Shown here one piece after another: positions 37,001 to 50,480 of a stretch of 64,000 nt of DNA. Below the pieces are notes generated by a model. That model did not search any database. It saw nothing but the letters and a program-made list of their open reading frames with translations, and was not told the DNA's origin. The stretch is from Carex sylvatica (taxonomy: Eukaryota > Streptophyta > Magnoliopsida > Poales > Cyperaceae): positions 1-64,000 of the forward strand of contig CAXKVR010000099.1 of the NCBI GenBank assembly GCA_964058845.1, given 5' to 3'. Within the stretch, counting starts at the first letter, position 1. Each line of letters starts with the position of its first letter. Made by a program: the position numbers and the translations under genes.

Positions 37001-40000
37001 ATTGTAAATGCCCTATTATCTTTCTATACAGAGATGGTTCTAAAGTGCTCCAAACACCATCAATTGGAGTGTTGTATTAGTGTTGTAATTTCCCTATTAT
37101 CTTGCCAACTGGAGACCCTACTAGAGTGCTCCAAACACCTTCAATTGGAGTGTTGTATTAGGGTTGTAAATGCCATATTATCTTGCCATATAGAGAAGCT
37201 ACTAGAGTGCTCCAAATACCTTCAATTGGAGTGTTGTATTAGGGTTGTAAATGCCCTATTATCTTGCTATATGGAGATACTACTAGAGTGCTCAAAACAC
37301 CATCAATTGGAGTGTTATATTTGGGTTGTAAATGCCCTATCATCTTGCCATATAGGGACACTTCTAGAGCGCTCGAAACACCTTCAATTGGAGTGTTATA
37401 TTAGGATTGTAAATGCCATATTATCTTGCCATCGGGAGACACTACCAGAGTTCTCCAAGCACCTTCAACTGGAGTGCTGTATTAGGGTTGTAAATGCCAT
37501 ATTATCTTGCCATATGGAGATGCAGCTAGAGCGTTCCAAACACCTTCAATTGGAGTGTTGTATTAGGGTCGTAAATGCCCTATTATCTTGTTACCGGGAG
37601 ACACTACCAGAGTGCTCCAAGCACCTTCAATTGTAGTGTTGTATTAGCAATGGAAATGCCCGATTTTCTTGCCATCGGGAGACACTACCAGAGTGCTCCT
37701 AACAACTTCGATTGGAGTGTTATATTAGGGTTGTAAATGCGCTATTAACTTGCAATCTAGAGACACAACTAGAGTGCTCTAGATACCTTCAATTGGAGTG
37801 TTGTATTAGGGTTGTAAATGCCCTATTATCTTGCCATATAGAGACGGTACTAAAGTGCTCCAAACACCATCAATTGGAGTGTTGTATTAGTGTTGTAAAT
37901 TTCATATTACCTTGCAATATAGAGACACTACTAGATTGCTCCAAATACCTTCAATTGAGGTGTTGTGTTAGGGTTGTAAATGCTCTATGATCTTGCCATT
38001 TGTAGACACTACTAGAGTGTTCCCAGCACCATCAATTGTAGTATTGGATTAGGGTTGAAAATGCCCTATTATCTTGCCATATAGAGACACTACTAGAGTT
38101 CTCCAAATACCTTCAATTCGAGTGTTGTATTAGGTTTGTAAATGTCATATTATCTTCCCAAATCGAGACGCTACTAGAGTGCTCCAAACACATTCAATTC
38201 GAATGTTGTATTACGATCGTAAATGCCCTATTATCTTTCCATATACGCTACTAGAGTGCTAAAAACACCATCAATTGGAGTGTTGTATTAGTGTTATAAA
38301 TGCCCTATTATCCAGCCATCTGGAGACACTACAAGAGTGCTCCAAACACCTTCAATGAGAGTGTAGTATTGGGGTTGTAAATGCTCTATTATCTTGCCGT
38401 TAGTAGACACTACTAGAATGCTCCCAGCACTATCAATTGGTGTGTTCTGTTAGGGTTGTAAATGCCCAATTATCTTTCCATATGAAAACCCTAATAGGGT
38501 GCTCCGAACACCTTCAATTGGAGTTGTATTAGGGTTGTAAATGCCCAATTATCTTTCCATAGAGGGACACTACTAGAGTGCTCCAAAAAACATCAGTTGG
38601 AGTGTTGTATTATAGTTGTAAATGCCCTATTATCTTACCATCGGGAGGCACTACCAGAGTGCTCCAAACACCTTCAATTTAGAGTGTTGTATTAGGGTTG
38701 TAAATGCCCTATTATCTTGCTATATAAAGATGTTACTAGGGTTCTCCAAAGACCTTCAATTGGAGTGCGGTATTAGGGTTTTTAAATGCCATAATATCGT
38801 TCCATCTGGAGACACTACAAGAGTGCTCCAAACACCTTCAATTGGAGTGTTATAATAGGGTTGTAAATGCGCTGTTATCTTGCAATCTGGAGACACAACT
38901 AGATTGCTCCAAATACCTTCAATTGTAGTGTTGTATTAGGGTTGTAAATGCCCTATTATCTTGCAATATGTAGACACAACTAGAGAGATCCAAATACCTT
39001 AAATTGGAGTGTTGTATTAGGGTTGTAAATGCTCGATTATCTTGTCATATAGAGACGCTACAAAAGTACTCAAAACACTATCAATTGGAGTGTTGTAAAT
39101 GCTCTATTATGTTGCCATATAGAAACACTACTAAATTGCTCTACTACCTTCAATTGTAGTGTTGTATTAGTGTTGTAAATGCTCTTTTATCTTGCCATTG
39201 GTAGACACTAGTAGAGTCCTCCCAGCACCTTCAATTGGAGTGTTGTATTAGGGTTGTAAATGCCCTATTATCTTGCCATATGAAAACCCTACTAGAGTGT
39301 CCCAACACCTCTAATTGGAGTTGTATTAGGGTTTTAAATGCCCAATTATCTTGCCATATAGGGACACTACTAGAGTGCTACAAACAACTTCAATTGGAGT
39401 GTTGTATTGCGGTTGTAAATGCCCTATTATCTTAGCATCTAAAGACACTACCAGAGTACTCCAAGCACCTTCAATTGGAGTGTTGTATTAAGGTTGTAAA
39501 TGCCCTATTATCTTGCCATATAGAGATGCTACTAGAGTGGTCAAAACACATTCAATTGGAGTGTAGTATTAGAGTTGCAAATGCTCTAATATCTCCCCAT
39601 ATAGAAACACCGCAAGAGTGCTCCAAACACCTTCAATTGGAGTGTTGGATTGCAGTTGTAAATGCCCTATTATCTTAGCATCTGGAGACACTACCAGAGT
39701 GCTCCAAGCACCTTCAATTGGAGTGTTGTATTAGGGTTGTAAATGCCCTATTATCTTGCCATATAGAGATGCTACTAAAGTGCTCAAAATACATTCAATT
39801 GGAGTGTAGTATTAGAGTTGCAAATGCTCTATTATCTTGCCATGTAGAGACACGGCTAGAGTGCTCCAAACACCTTCAATTGGAGTGTTGGATTAGGGTT
39901 GTAAATGATTTATTATCTATCCATTGGTAGACACTACTAGAATACTCCAAACAACTTCAATTGGAGTGTTGTATTACGGTTGTAAATGCCTTATTATCTA

Positions 40001-43000
40001 ACCATCGGGAGACACTACTAGAGTGCTACAAGCACCTTCAATTGGAGTGTTGTATTAGGGTTGTAAATTCTCCATTATCTTGCCATATAGAGACACTGCT
40101 AGAGTGCTCCAAAAACCTTATATTGGAGTGTTATCTTAGGGTAGAGTATAGGGTTGTAAATGCGCTATTATCTTGCAATCTGGAGACACAACTAGGGTGC
40201 AAATACCTTCAATTGGAGTGTTGTATTAGGATTGTAAATGCCCGATTATCTTGCCATATAGAGACGCTACTAAAGTACTAAAAACACCATCAATTGGAGT
40301 GTTGTAAATGCTCTATTATGTTGCCATATAGAAATGCTACTAAATTGCTCCCAACACAATCAATTGGAGTGATGTATTTGTGTTGTAAATTCCCTGTTAT
40401 ATTGCTATATAGAGACACTGCTAGAGTACTCCACACACCTTCTATTAGAGTGTTGTATTAGAGCCGTAAATACCCTATTATCTGGCCATCAGGAGACACT
40501 GTTAGATTGCTCGAAACACCTTCAATTGAAGTGTTGTATTAGTGTTGTAAATGCTCTTTTATCTTGTCATTGGTAGACACTATTAGAGTTCTCCAAACAC
40601 CTTCATTCCGAGTGTTGTATTAGGTTTGCAAATGTCCTATTATCTTCCCAAATCGAGACGCTACTAGAGTGCTGCAAACACATTCCATTGGAATGTTGTC
40701 TTACGATTGTCAATGCCCTATTATCTTGCAATATAGGGACACTACTAGAGTACTACAAACACCATCAATTGGAGTGTTGTATTAGTGTTATAAATGCCCT
40801 ATTATCCATCCATATGGAGACACTGCAAGAGTGCTCCAAAATCATTGAATGGGAATGTAGTATTTGGGTTGTAAATGCTCTATTATCTTGTCATTGGTAG
40901 ACACTACTAGATTGCTCCTAGCACCATCAATTGGTGTGTTGTATTATGGTTGTAAATCCCATATTATCTTGCCATCTGAAAACCCTACTAGAGTGCTCCA
41001 AACAACTTCAATTGGAGTGTTGTATTACGGTTGTAAATGCCTTATTTTCTTACCATCGGGAGACACTACCAGAGTGCTCCAAGCACCTTCAATTAGAGTG
41101 TTGTATTAGGGTGGTAAATGCCATATTATCTTGCCATATAGAGATGCTCCTAGAGTGCTCCAAATACATTCAATTGGAGTTTTGTATTAGAGTTTTAAAT
41201 GCTCTATTATCTAACCATGTAGAGAAGCTACTAGAGTGCTACAAACACCAGCAATTGGAGTGTTGTATTAGTGTTATAAATGCCATATTATCCAGCCATC
41301 TGGAGACACTACAAGAGTGCTCCAAACACCTTCAGTTGGAGTGTTGTATTAGGATTGTAAATGCTCTATTATCTTGCCATTGGTAGACACCACTAGAATG
41401 CTCCCAGCACCATCAAATGAAGTGTTGTATTAGGGTTGTAAATGCCCTATTATCTGGCCATCAGAAAACCTAACTAGAGTGTTCCAAACACCTTCAATTG
41501 GAGTTGTATTAGGGTTCTAAATACCTAATTATCTTCCCATATAGGGACACTACTAGAGTGCTCCAAAAACCTTCAGTTGGAGTGTTGTGTTAGGATTGTA
41601 AATGCCCTATTATATTGCTATATAAAGACGTTACTACACTGCTCCAAACATTATTAATTGGAGTGTTGTATTAGTGTTATAAATGCCCTATTATCCAGTC
41701 ATCTGGAGACACTACTAGAGTGCTCCAAACACCTTCAAATGGAGTGTTGTATTAGAGTTTTAAATGCCCTATTATCTTGCCATTGGGAGACAATACTAGA
41801 GTGCTCCAAGCACCTTCAATTGAAGTGTTGTATTATGGTTGTCAATGCCATATTATCTTGCCATATAGAGAGAGGCTACTAGAGTGTTCCCAGCACCTTC
41901 AATTAGAGTGTTGTATTAGGATTGTAAATACCCTATTAGCTTGCCATCTAGAGACTCTACTAGAGTGCTCCAAAACCTTCAATTGGAGTGTTTTCTTAGG
42001 GTTGTAAATGCCTAATTATCTTGCAATATAAAGACGTTACTAGGGTGCTCCAAATACCTTCAATTGGAGTGTTGTATTAGGATTGTAAATGTCATTTTAT
42101 GTTGCCATCTGGAAACACTACAAGAGTGCTCCAAACACCTTCAATTGGAGTGTTATAAAAGGGTTGTAAATGTGCTATTATCTTGCAATTAGAGTGCTCC
42201 AAATACCTTCAATTGGAGTGTTGTATTGGGGTTGTAAATGCCCTATTATCTTGCCATATAGAGACACTACTAGAGTGCTCCCAGCACCTTCAATTAGAGT
42301 GTTGTATTAGGGTTGTAAATACCCTATTATCTTGCCATCTGGAGAGCCTACTAGAGTGCTCCAAACACCTTCAATTGGAATGTTGTCTTAGGGTTGTAAA
42401 TGCGATATTATTTGTCAATTTGGCGACACAACTAGAGTGCTCCAAATACCTTCAATTGGACTGTTTTGTTAGGGTTATAAATGACGTATTATAATACCAA
42501 CTGGAGACACTACTAGAGTGCTCCAAAGACCTTCAGTTCGAGTATTGTATTAGGGTTGTAAGTGCTCTATAATCTTCCCATATAGAGACCCTACTGAAGT
42601 TCTCCAAAGACCATTAATTGGAGTATTGTATTAGTGTTGTAAATGCCTTATTATCAAGCCTTACAGAGACACTACTAAAGAGCTCCAAACACCATTAATT
42701 GGAGTGTTGTATTAGTTTGTAATGCCCTTTAATCTTGCCATATAGAGTATTAGTGTTGCAAATACCCTATTATCTAGCCATATAGAGACGCTCCTAGAGT
42801 GCCCCAAATATATTCAATTGGAGTGTTGTATTAGAGTAGTGAATGCCCTATTATCTTGCCATTGGAGGACATTACTAGAGTGCTCCAAACACCTTTAATG
42901 GGGGAGTTGTCCTAAATGCTCTATTATCTTGCCATTGGTATACACAACTAGGGTGCTCCCAGCACCTTCAATTGCAGTGTTGTATTAGGGTTGTAAATAC

Positions 43001-43504
43001 CCTATTATCTTGTCATCTAGAGACCCTACTAGAGTGCTCCAAACACCTTCAATTGGATTGTTGTCTTGTAAATGCGATATTATTTTGCAATCTGGAGACA
43101 CAACTAGAGTTCTCCAAATACCTTCAATTGGACTGTTGTGTTAGGGTTATAAATGGCCTACTATCATCCCAAATGCAGACACTACTAGAGTGGTCGAAAC
43201 ACCTTCAGTTGGAGTATTGTATTAGAGTTGTAAATGCCCAATTATCTTGCCATATAGAGACGCTACTAAAGTTCTCCAAAGACCATTGATTGGAGTATTG
43301 TATTAGTGTTGTAAATGCCCTACTATCAAGCCTTATAGAGACGCTACTAAAGAGCTCCAAACACCATTAATTGGAGTGTTGTATTAGTGTTATACCCTAT
43401 TATCTAGTCATATTGAGACACTACTAGAGTGCTCCGCACATATTAAATTGGAGTGTTGTATTGGAGTTGTAAATGCAAAATAATATCTTGCCATTGGGAG
43501 ACAC

Positions 43505-43590
43505 TACTATAGTGTGTCTCTACAGTGTCTCTACAGTGTCTCTACTATAGTGTGTCTCTACACTATTAGCGTGTCTCTACAGTGTTGTAT
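43505..43590. repeat. Local short-period disruption inside the satellite
   Basis: Within one unit a GTGTCTCTACA-type motif is repeated five or so times at about 10-20 bp, breaking the 81-bp period before it resumes near 43590. It looks like a local slippage or expansion event around the GAGACACTACTA part of the unit. Confidence 0.6.
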
Positions 43591-46500
43591 TATCTTGCCA
43601 TTGGGAGACACTACTATAGTGTTTCAAACAACTTTAATGGGAGAGTTGTATTAGGGTTGTAAATGCTCTATTATGTTGCCATTGGTAGACACAACTAGAG
43701 TGCTCCCAACACCTTCAAATGGAGTGTTGTATTAGGGTTGTAAATGCTATATTATCTTGTCATATCGAGACATTACTAGGGTGCTTCAAACACCTTCAAT
43801 TTGAGTGTTGTATTAGGGTTGTAAATACCATTTTATCTTGCCATCTGGAAACACTACAGGAGTGCTCCAAACACCTCCTATTGGAGTGTTATAAAAGGGT
43901 TGTAAATGCGCTATTATCTTGCAATCTGGAGACACAATTAGAGTGCTCCAAATACCTTCAGTTGTAGTGTTGTATTAGGGTTGTAAATGCCATATTATCT
44001 TTTCATATAGAGACACTACTAAAGCGCTTCAAAGACCATTAATGGGAGTGTTGTATTAGTGTTGTAAATACCCTATTATCTTGCCATCTGGAGACACTAT
44101 TAGAGTGCTCGCAGCACCTTCAATTGGAGTGTTGTATTAGGGTTGTAAATACCTATTATCTTGCCATCTGGAGACCCTACTAGAGTGCTCCAAACACCTT
44201 CAATTGGAATGTTGTCTTAGGGTTGTAAATGTGATATTATTTGTCAATCTGGCGACACAACTAGAGTGCTCCAAATACCTTCAATTGGACTGTTGTGTTA
44301 GGGTTATAAATGACCTATTATAATCCCAACTGGAGACACTACTAGAGTGCTCAAAAGACCTTCAGTTCGAGTATTGTATTAGGGTTGTAAGTGCTCTATA
44401 ATCTTGCCATATGGAGACCCTACTGAAGTTCTCCAAAGACCATTAATTGGAGTATTGTATTAGTGTTGTAAATGCCCTATTATCAAGCCTTACAGAGACG
44501 CTACTAAAGAGCTCCAAACACCATTAATTGGAGTGTTGTATTAGTTTGTAATGCCCTTTAATCTTGCCATATAGAGACGTTACTAAAGTGACACAAATAG
44601 TATTAATTGGAGTGTTGTATTAGTGTTACAAATACCCTATTATCTAGCCATATAGAGACGCTCCTAAAGTGCCCCAAATATATTCAATTGGAGTGTTGTA
44701 TTATAGTTGTAAATGCCCTATTATCTTGCTATTGGGGGACATTACTAGAGTGCTCCAAACACCTACAATGGGGGAGTTGTTGTAAATGCTCTATTATCTT
44801 GCCATTGGTAGACACAACTAGGGTGCTCCCAGCACCTTTAATTGCAGTGTTGTATTAGGGTTGTAAATTCGATATTATCTTGTCATATCGAGACATTACT
44901 AGGGTGCTTCAAACACCTTCAATTTGAGTGTTGTATTAAGGTTGTAAATGCCATTTTATTTTGTCATCTAGAAACACTACAGGAGTGCTCCAAACACCTC
45001 CTATTGGAGTGTTATAAAAGGGTTGTAAATGCGCTATTATCTTGCAATATGGAGACACAATTAGAGTGCTCCAAATACCTTCAGTTGTAGTGTTGTATTA
45101 GGGTTGTAAATGCCATATTATCTTTCCATATAGAGACGCTACTAAAGTCCTCCCAGGACCTTCAATTGGAGTGTTGTATTAGGGTTGTAAATACCCTATT
45201 ATCTTGCCATCTGGAGACCCTACTAGAGTGCTCCAAACACCTTCAATTGGAGTGTTGTTTTAGGGTTGTAAATGCGATATTATTTTGCAATCTAGAGACA
45301 CAACTAGAGTGCTTCAAATACCTTCAATTGGACTGTTGTGTTAGGGTTGGAAATGACCTATTATCATCCCAACTGGAGACACTACTAGAGTGGTCCAAAC
45401 ACCTTCAGTTGGAGTATTGTATTAGGGTTGTCAATGCCCTATTATCTTGCCATATAGAGACGCTACTAAAGTTCTCCAAAGACCATTAATTGGAGTATTG
45501 TATTAGTGTTGTAAATGCCCTACTATCAAGCCTTATAGAGACGCTACTAAAGAGCTCCAAACAACATTAATTGGAAAGTTGTATTAGTGTTGTAAATACC
45601 CTATTATCTAGTCATATTGAGACACTACTAGAGTGCTCCAAACATATTCAATTGGAGTGTTGTATTGGAGTTGTAAATGCCCAATTATATTGCCATTGGG
45701 AGACACTACTTTAGTGCTCCAAACAACTTCAATGGGAGAGTTGTATTAGGGTTGTAAATGGTCCATTATCTTGCCATATAGAGTGCTCAAAACACATTCA
45801 ATTGGAGTGTAGTATTAGAGTTGCAAATGCTCTATTATCTTGCCATATAGAGACACGGCTAGAGTGCTCCAAACACCTTCAATTGGAATGTTGGATTAGG
45901 GTTGTAAATGCTCTATTATCTTGCCATTGGTAGACACTACTAGAGTGCTCCAAATACCTTCAATTGGAGTGTTGTAATAGGATTGTAAATGCCCGATTAT
46001 CTTTCCATATAGAGATGCTACTAAAGTACTCAGAACACCATCAATTGGAGTGTTGTAAATGCTCTTTTATGTTGTCATAGAGAAATGCTACTAAATTGCT
46101 CCAAACACAATCAATTGGAGTGATGTATTAGGGTTGTAAATGCCCTATTATCTTGCCATATAGAGACGCTACTAAAGTGCTCCCAACACATCAATGGGAG
46201 TGTAGTATGAGGGTAGTAAATGCTTTATTATCCTACCGTTGGTAGACACTACTATAATGCTCCCAGCACCATCAATTTGTGTGTTGTATTAGGGTTGTAA
46301 ATGCCCTATTATCTTGCCATCTGAAAATCCTACTAGGGTGCTTCAAAGAACTTAAATTGGAGTGTTGTATTACGGTTGTAGATGCCTTCTTATCTTACCA
46401 TCGGGAGACACTACCAGAGTGCCCCAAGCACCTTCAATTGGAGTGTTGTATTAGGGTTGTAAATGCCCTATTATCTTTCCAAATAGAGATGCTACTAGTG

Positions 46501-49500
46501 TGCTCCAAACACATTCAATTGGAGTGTTGTATTAGAGTTTTAAATGCTCTATTATCTTGCCATGTAGAGAAGCTACTAGAGTGCTACAAACACCATCAAT
46601 TGGAGTGTTGTATTAGTGTTATAAATGCCCTATTATTCTGCCATCTTGAGACAGTACAAGAGTGTTCGAAACACCTTCAATTGGAGTGTTGTATTGGGAT
46701 TGTAAATGCTCTATTATCTTGCCATTGGTAGACACCACTAGAATGCTCCCAGCACCATGAAATGGAGTGTTGTATTAGGGTTATAAATGCCCTATTATCT
46801 TGCCATTTGAAAACCCTACTAGAGTGCTCCAAACACCTTTATTTGGAGTTGTATTAGGGTTCTAAATGCCCAATTATCTTGCCATATAGGGACACTACTA
46901 GAGTGCTCCAACCATCTTCAACTGGAGTGTTGTATTGCGGTTGTAAATGCCCTATTATCTTAGCATCTGGAGACACTACCAGAGTGCTCGAAGCACCTTC
47001 AATTGGAGTGTTGTATTAGGGTTGTGAATGCCCTATTATCTTGCCATATAGAGTGCTCAAAACACATTCAATTGGAGTGTAGTATTAGAGTTGCAAATGC
47101 TCTATTATCTTGTCATATACATGGCTTGAGTGCTCCAAACACCTTCAATTGGAGTGTTGGATTAGGGTTGTAAATGCTCTATTATCTTTCCATTGGTAGA
47201 CACTACTAGAATGCTCCAAACAATTTCAATTGTAGGGTTGTATTACGGTTGTAAATACCTTATTATCTTACCATCGGGAGACACTACTAGACTGCTCCAA
47301 GCACCTTCAATTGGAGTGTTGTATTAGGGTTGTAAATGGTCCATTATCTTGCCATATAGAGACTCTGCTAGTGTGCTCCAAAAACCTTCAATTGGAGTGT
47401 TATATTAGGGTTGTAAATGCGCTGTTATCTTACAATCTGGAGACACAACTAGAGTACTCTAAACATCATCAATTGGAGTGTATATTAAAGTTGTAAATGC
47501 CCTATTATCTTGTCATCTAGACGCACTACTAGAGTGCTCCAAATACCTTCAACTAGAGTGTTGTATTTGGGTTGTAAATTTTCTATTATCTTGTCATATG
47601 GAGACAATACTAGATTGCTCCAAGCACCTTAAATTAGAGTGTTGTATTAGGGTTGTAAATGCCCTATTATCTTGCAATATGGAGATACTATTAGACTGCT
47701 CTAAAATTGGAGTTGTATTTGGGTTATAAATGTCCTATTATCTTCCCGTATGAAGAAAGTACTAGAGTGCTCCAAACATCTTCAATTAGAGTGTTGTATT
47801 ATGGTCGTAAATGCCCTATTATCTTGCCATTTGGAGACAGTACTAGAGTGCTCCGAACACCTATAATTGGAGTGCTGTAATAGGGTTATAAATGCCGTAT
47901 TATCTTGCAATCTGGAGACACCACAAGAGTGCACCAAACATCTTCAATTGGAGTGTTGTATTAAGGTTGTAAATGCCCTATTATCTTGCCATATAGAGAC
48001 ACTACTAGAGTGCTCCAAACACTTTCAATAGGAGTGCTGTATTAGGGTTGTAAATATCATATTTTCTTTCTATGTGGAGACTGTACTAGAGTGCCCTAAA
48101 CACCTTCAATTGGACTATTGTAATAGGGTTTTAAATGACCTATTATCTTGCCATATAGAGATACTACTAGAGTGCTCCAAACACCTCTAATTGGAGTGTT
48201 GTATTAAGGTCATAAATGCGCTATTATCTTGAGATATAGAGAAACTACAAGAGTGCTCTAAACGCATTCAACTGGAGTGTTCTATTAGGATTGTAAATGC
48301 CCTATTATTTTTTCATATAGAGACACTATTGGAATACTCCAAACACCTTCAATTGGAGTGTTGTATTAGGATTGAAAATGCCCTACTATCTTGCCATATT
48401 GAGACAGTATTAGAGTGCTCGAAACACCTTAAAATTGGAGTGTTGTAATAGGGTTGTAAATGCCCTATTATGATGCAATCTGGAGACACTACTAGACTGC
48501 ACCAAACACCTTCAATTGAACTGTTGTATTAAAGTTGTAAATGCCCCATTATCTTGCCATATAGAGACACTACCAGAGTGTTCCAAGCACCTTCAGTTGG
48601 AGTATTGTATTAGGGTTGTAAATGCCCTATTATCTTGCCATATAGAGACGCTACTGAAGTTCTCCAAAGACCATTAATTGGAGTGTTGTATTAGTGTTGT
48701 AATTGTCCTTTAATCTTGCCATATAGAGATGTTACTAAAGTGACCGAAACACCATTAATTGGAGTGTTGTATTAGTGTTGTAAATACCCTATTATCTAGC
48801 CATATAGAAACACTACTAGAGTGCTCCAAACATCTTCAATTGGAGTGTTGTATTAGAGTTGTAAATGCCCTATTATCTTGCCATATACGCTACTAAAGTA
48901 CTAAAAACACCATCAATTGGAGTGTTGTAAATGCTCTATTATGTTGCCATATAGAAATGCTACTAAATTGCTCCAAACACAATCAATTGGAGTGATGTAT
49001 TAGTGTTGTAAATGTCCTATTATCTTGCTATATAGAGACACTGCTAGAGTGCCCCCACACACCTTCTATTAGTGTGTTGTATTAGAGCCGTAAATACCCT
49101 ATTATCTGGCCATCGGGAGACACTGCTAGAGTGCTCCAAACACCTTCAATTGAAGTGTTGTATTAGTGTTGTAAATACTCTTTTATCTTGCCATTGGTAG
49201 ACACTACTAGAGATCTCCCAGCACCTTCAATTGGAGTGTTGTATTGGGGTTGTAAATGCCCTATTATCTTGCCATATAGAGACACTACTAGAGTTCTCCA
49301 AACACCTCAATCCGAGTGTTGTATTAGGTTTGCAAATGTCCTATTATATTCCCAAATCGAGACGCTACTAGAGTGCTGCAAACACATTCCATTGGAATGT
49401 TGTCTTACGATTGTCAAAGCCTCATTATCTTGCAATATAGAGAAGTTACTAGAGTACTAAAAACACCATCAATTGGAGTGTTGTATTAGTGTTATAAATG

Positions 49501-50475
49501 CCCAATTATCCATCCATATGGAGACACTGCAAGAGTGCTCCAAACACATTCAATGGGAGTGTAGTATTAGGGTTGTAAATGCTCTATTATCTTGCCATTG
49601 GTAGACACTACTAGAGTGCTCCCAGCAGCTTCAATTGGAGTATTGAAATATGGTTGTTAATGCCCTATTATCTTGCCATCTGAAGACCTTACTAGAGTGC
49701 TCCAAACACCTTCAATTGGAGTGTTGTAAATACCGTATTATCTTGCCATATAGAGAAGCCACTAGAGTGCTCCAAATACCTGCAATTGGAGTGTTGTATT
49801 AGCGTTGTAAATGTCCAATTAGTTTGCCATCTGTAAACACTACTAGAGTTCTCCAAACACCTTCAATTGTAGTGTTGTAGTATGGTTGTAAATGCCCTAT
49901 TATCATGCCATATAGAGACGTTACTAGAGTGCTCCAAACACCATCATTTGGAGTGTTGTATTAGGGTTGTAAATGCCCTATTATCTTGCCATCTGGAGGC
50001 ACTACAAGAGTGCTCCAAGCACCTTCAATTGGAGTGTTATATTAGGGTTGTAAATAACCTATTATCTTGCAATCTGGAGACACGACTAGAGTGCTCCGAA
50101 CACCATCAATTGGAGTGTTGTATTTGGGTTGTAATTGCCGTATTATCTTTCTATATGGAGACACTACTAGAGTGTTCGAAACACCTTCAGTTGGGGTGTT
50201 GTATTCGGGTTGTAAATCCCCAATTATCTTGCCATATAGGGATACTTCTAGAGTGCTCCAAACACCTTCAATTGGAGTAATTTATTAGGGTTATAAATGC
50301 AAGGACACTACTAGAGTGCTTCATACTCTCTTCTTTTGCCATATGGAGATACTAACAGTGTGCTGCAATGTCCTTCAATTGGAGTATTATATTTGGGTTG
50401 TATCTACCCTCTTATATAGCCATCTGGAGTCCCTACAAGAGTGCTACAAAGGCCTTTAATTGGAGTTTAGTAATA

Positions 50476-50480
50476 GGGTT
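50476..50480. repeat. Left target-site duplication of element C (GGGTT)
   Basis: GGGTT from the satellite unit precedes LTR C1 and recurs at 61848-61852 after LTR C2, where the satellite resumes in phase with GGGTTGCAACTACC. Confidence 0.95.

Larger units (their letters stand above)
34052..50480. repeat. 81-bp satellite array, left block (about 200 units)
   Basis: The repeating unit is 81 bp. Conserved parts include CAATTGGAGTGTTGTATTAG, GTTGTAAATGCCCTATTATC and GAGACACTACTAGAGTGCTC, and units are joined head to tail. Pairwise identity is moderate, with scattered 1-10 bp indels. Because 81 is a multiple of three, one frame of the unit stays open for 27 codons and gives many Cys-rich open frames (up to 244 codons at 36902-37636). 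The reading frame is lost repeatedly and the variants include many amino-acid changes, so I treat these as non-coding. From about 50290 the units switch to the subtype found to the right of element C. Confidence 0.93.

Noticed and set aside
34009..47729. Many Cys-rich ORFs on the plus strand as a repeat-protein gene family
   Set aside because: They coincide exactly with the 81-bp tandem unit (27 codons), change frame at indels, start at arbitrary ATG or near-ATG variants, and vary freely in residues. Treated as satellite by-products.
34052..50480. Tandem units as a CRISPR-like array
   Set aside because: Units abut directly with no unique spacers, and the DNA is plant nuclear.
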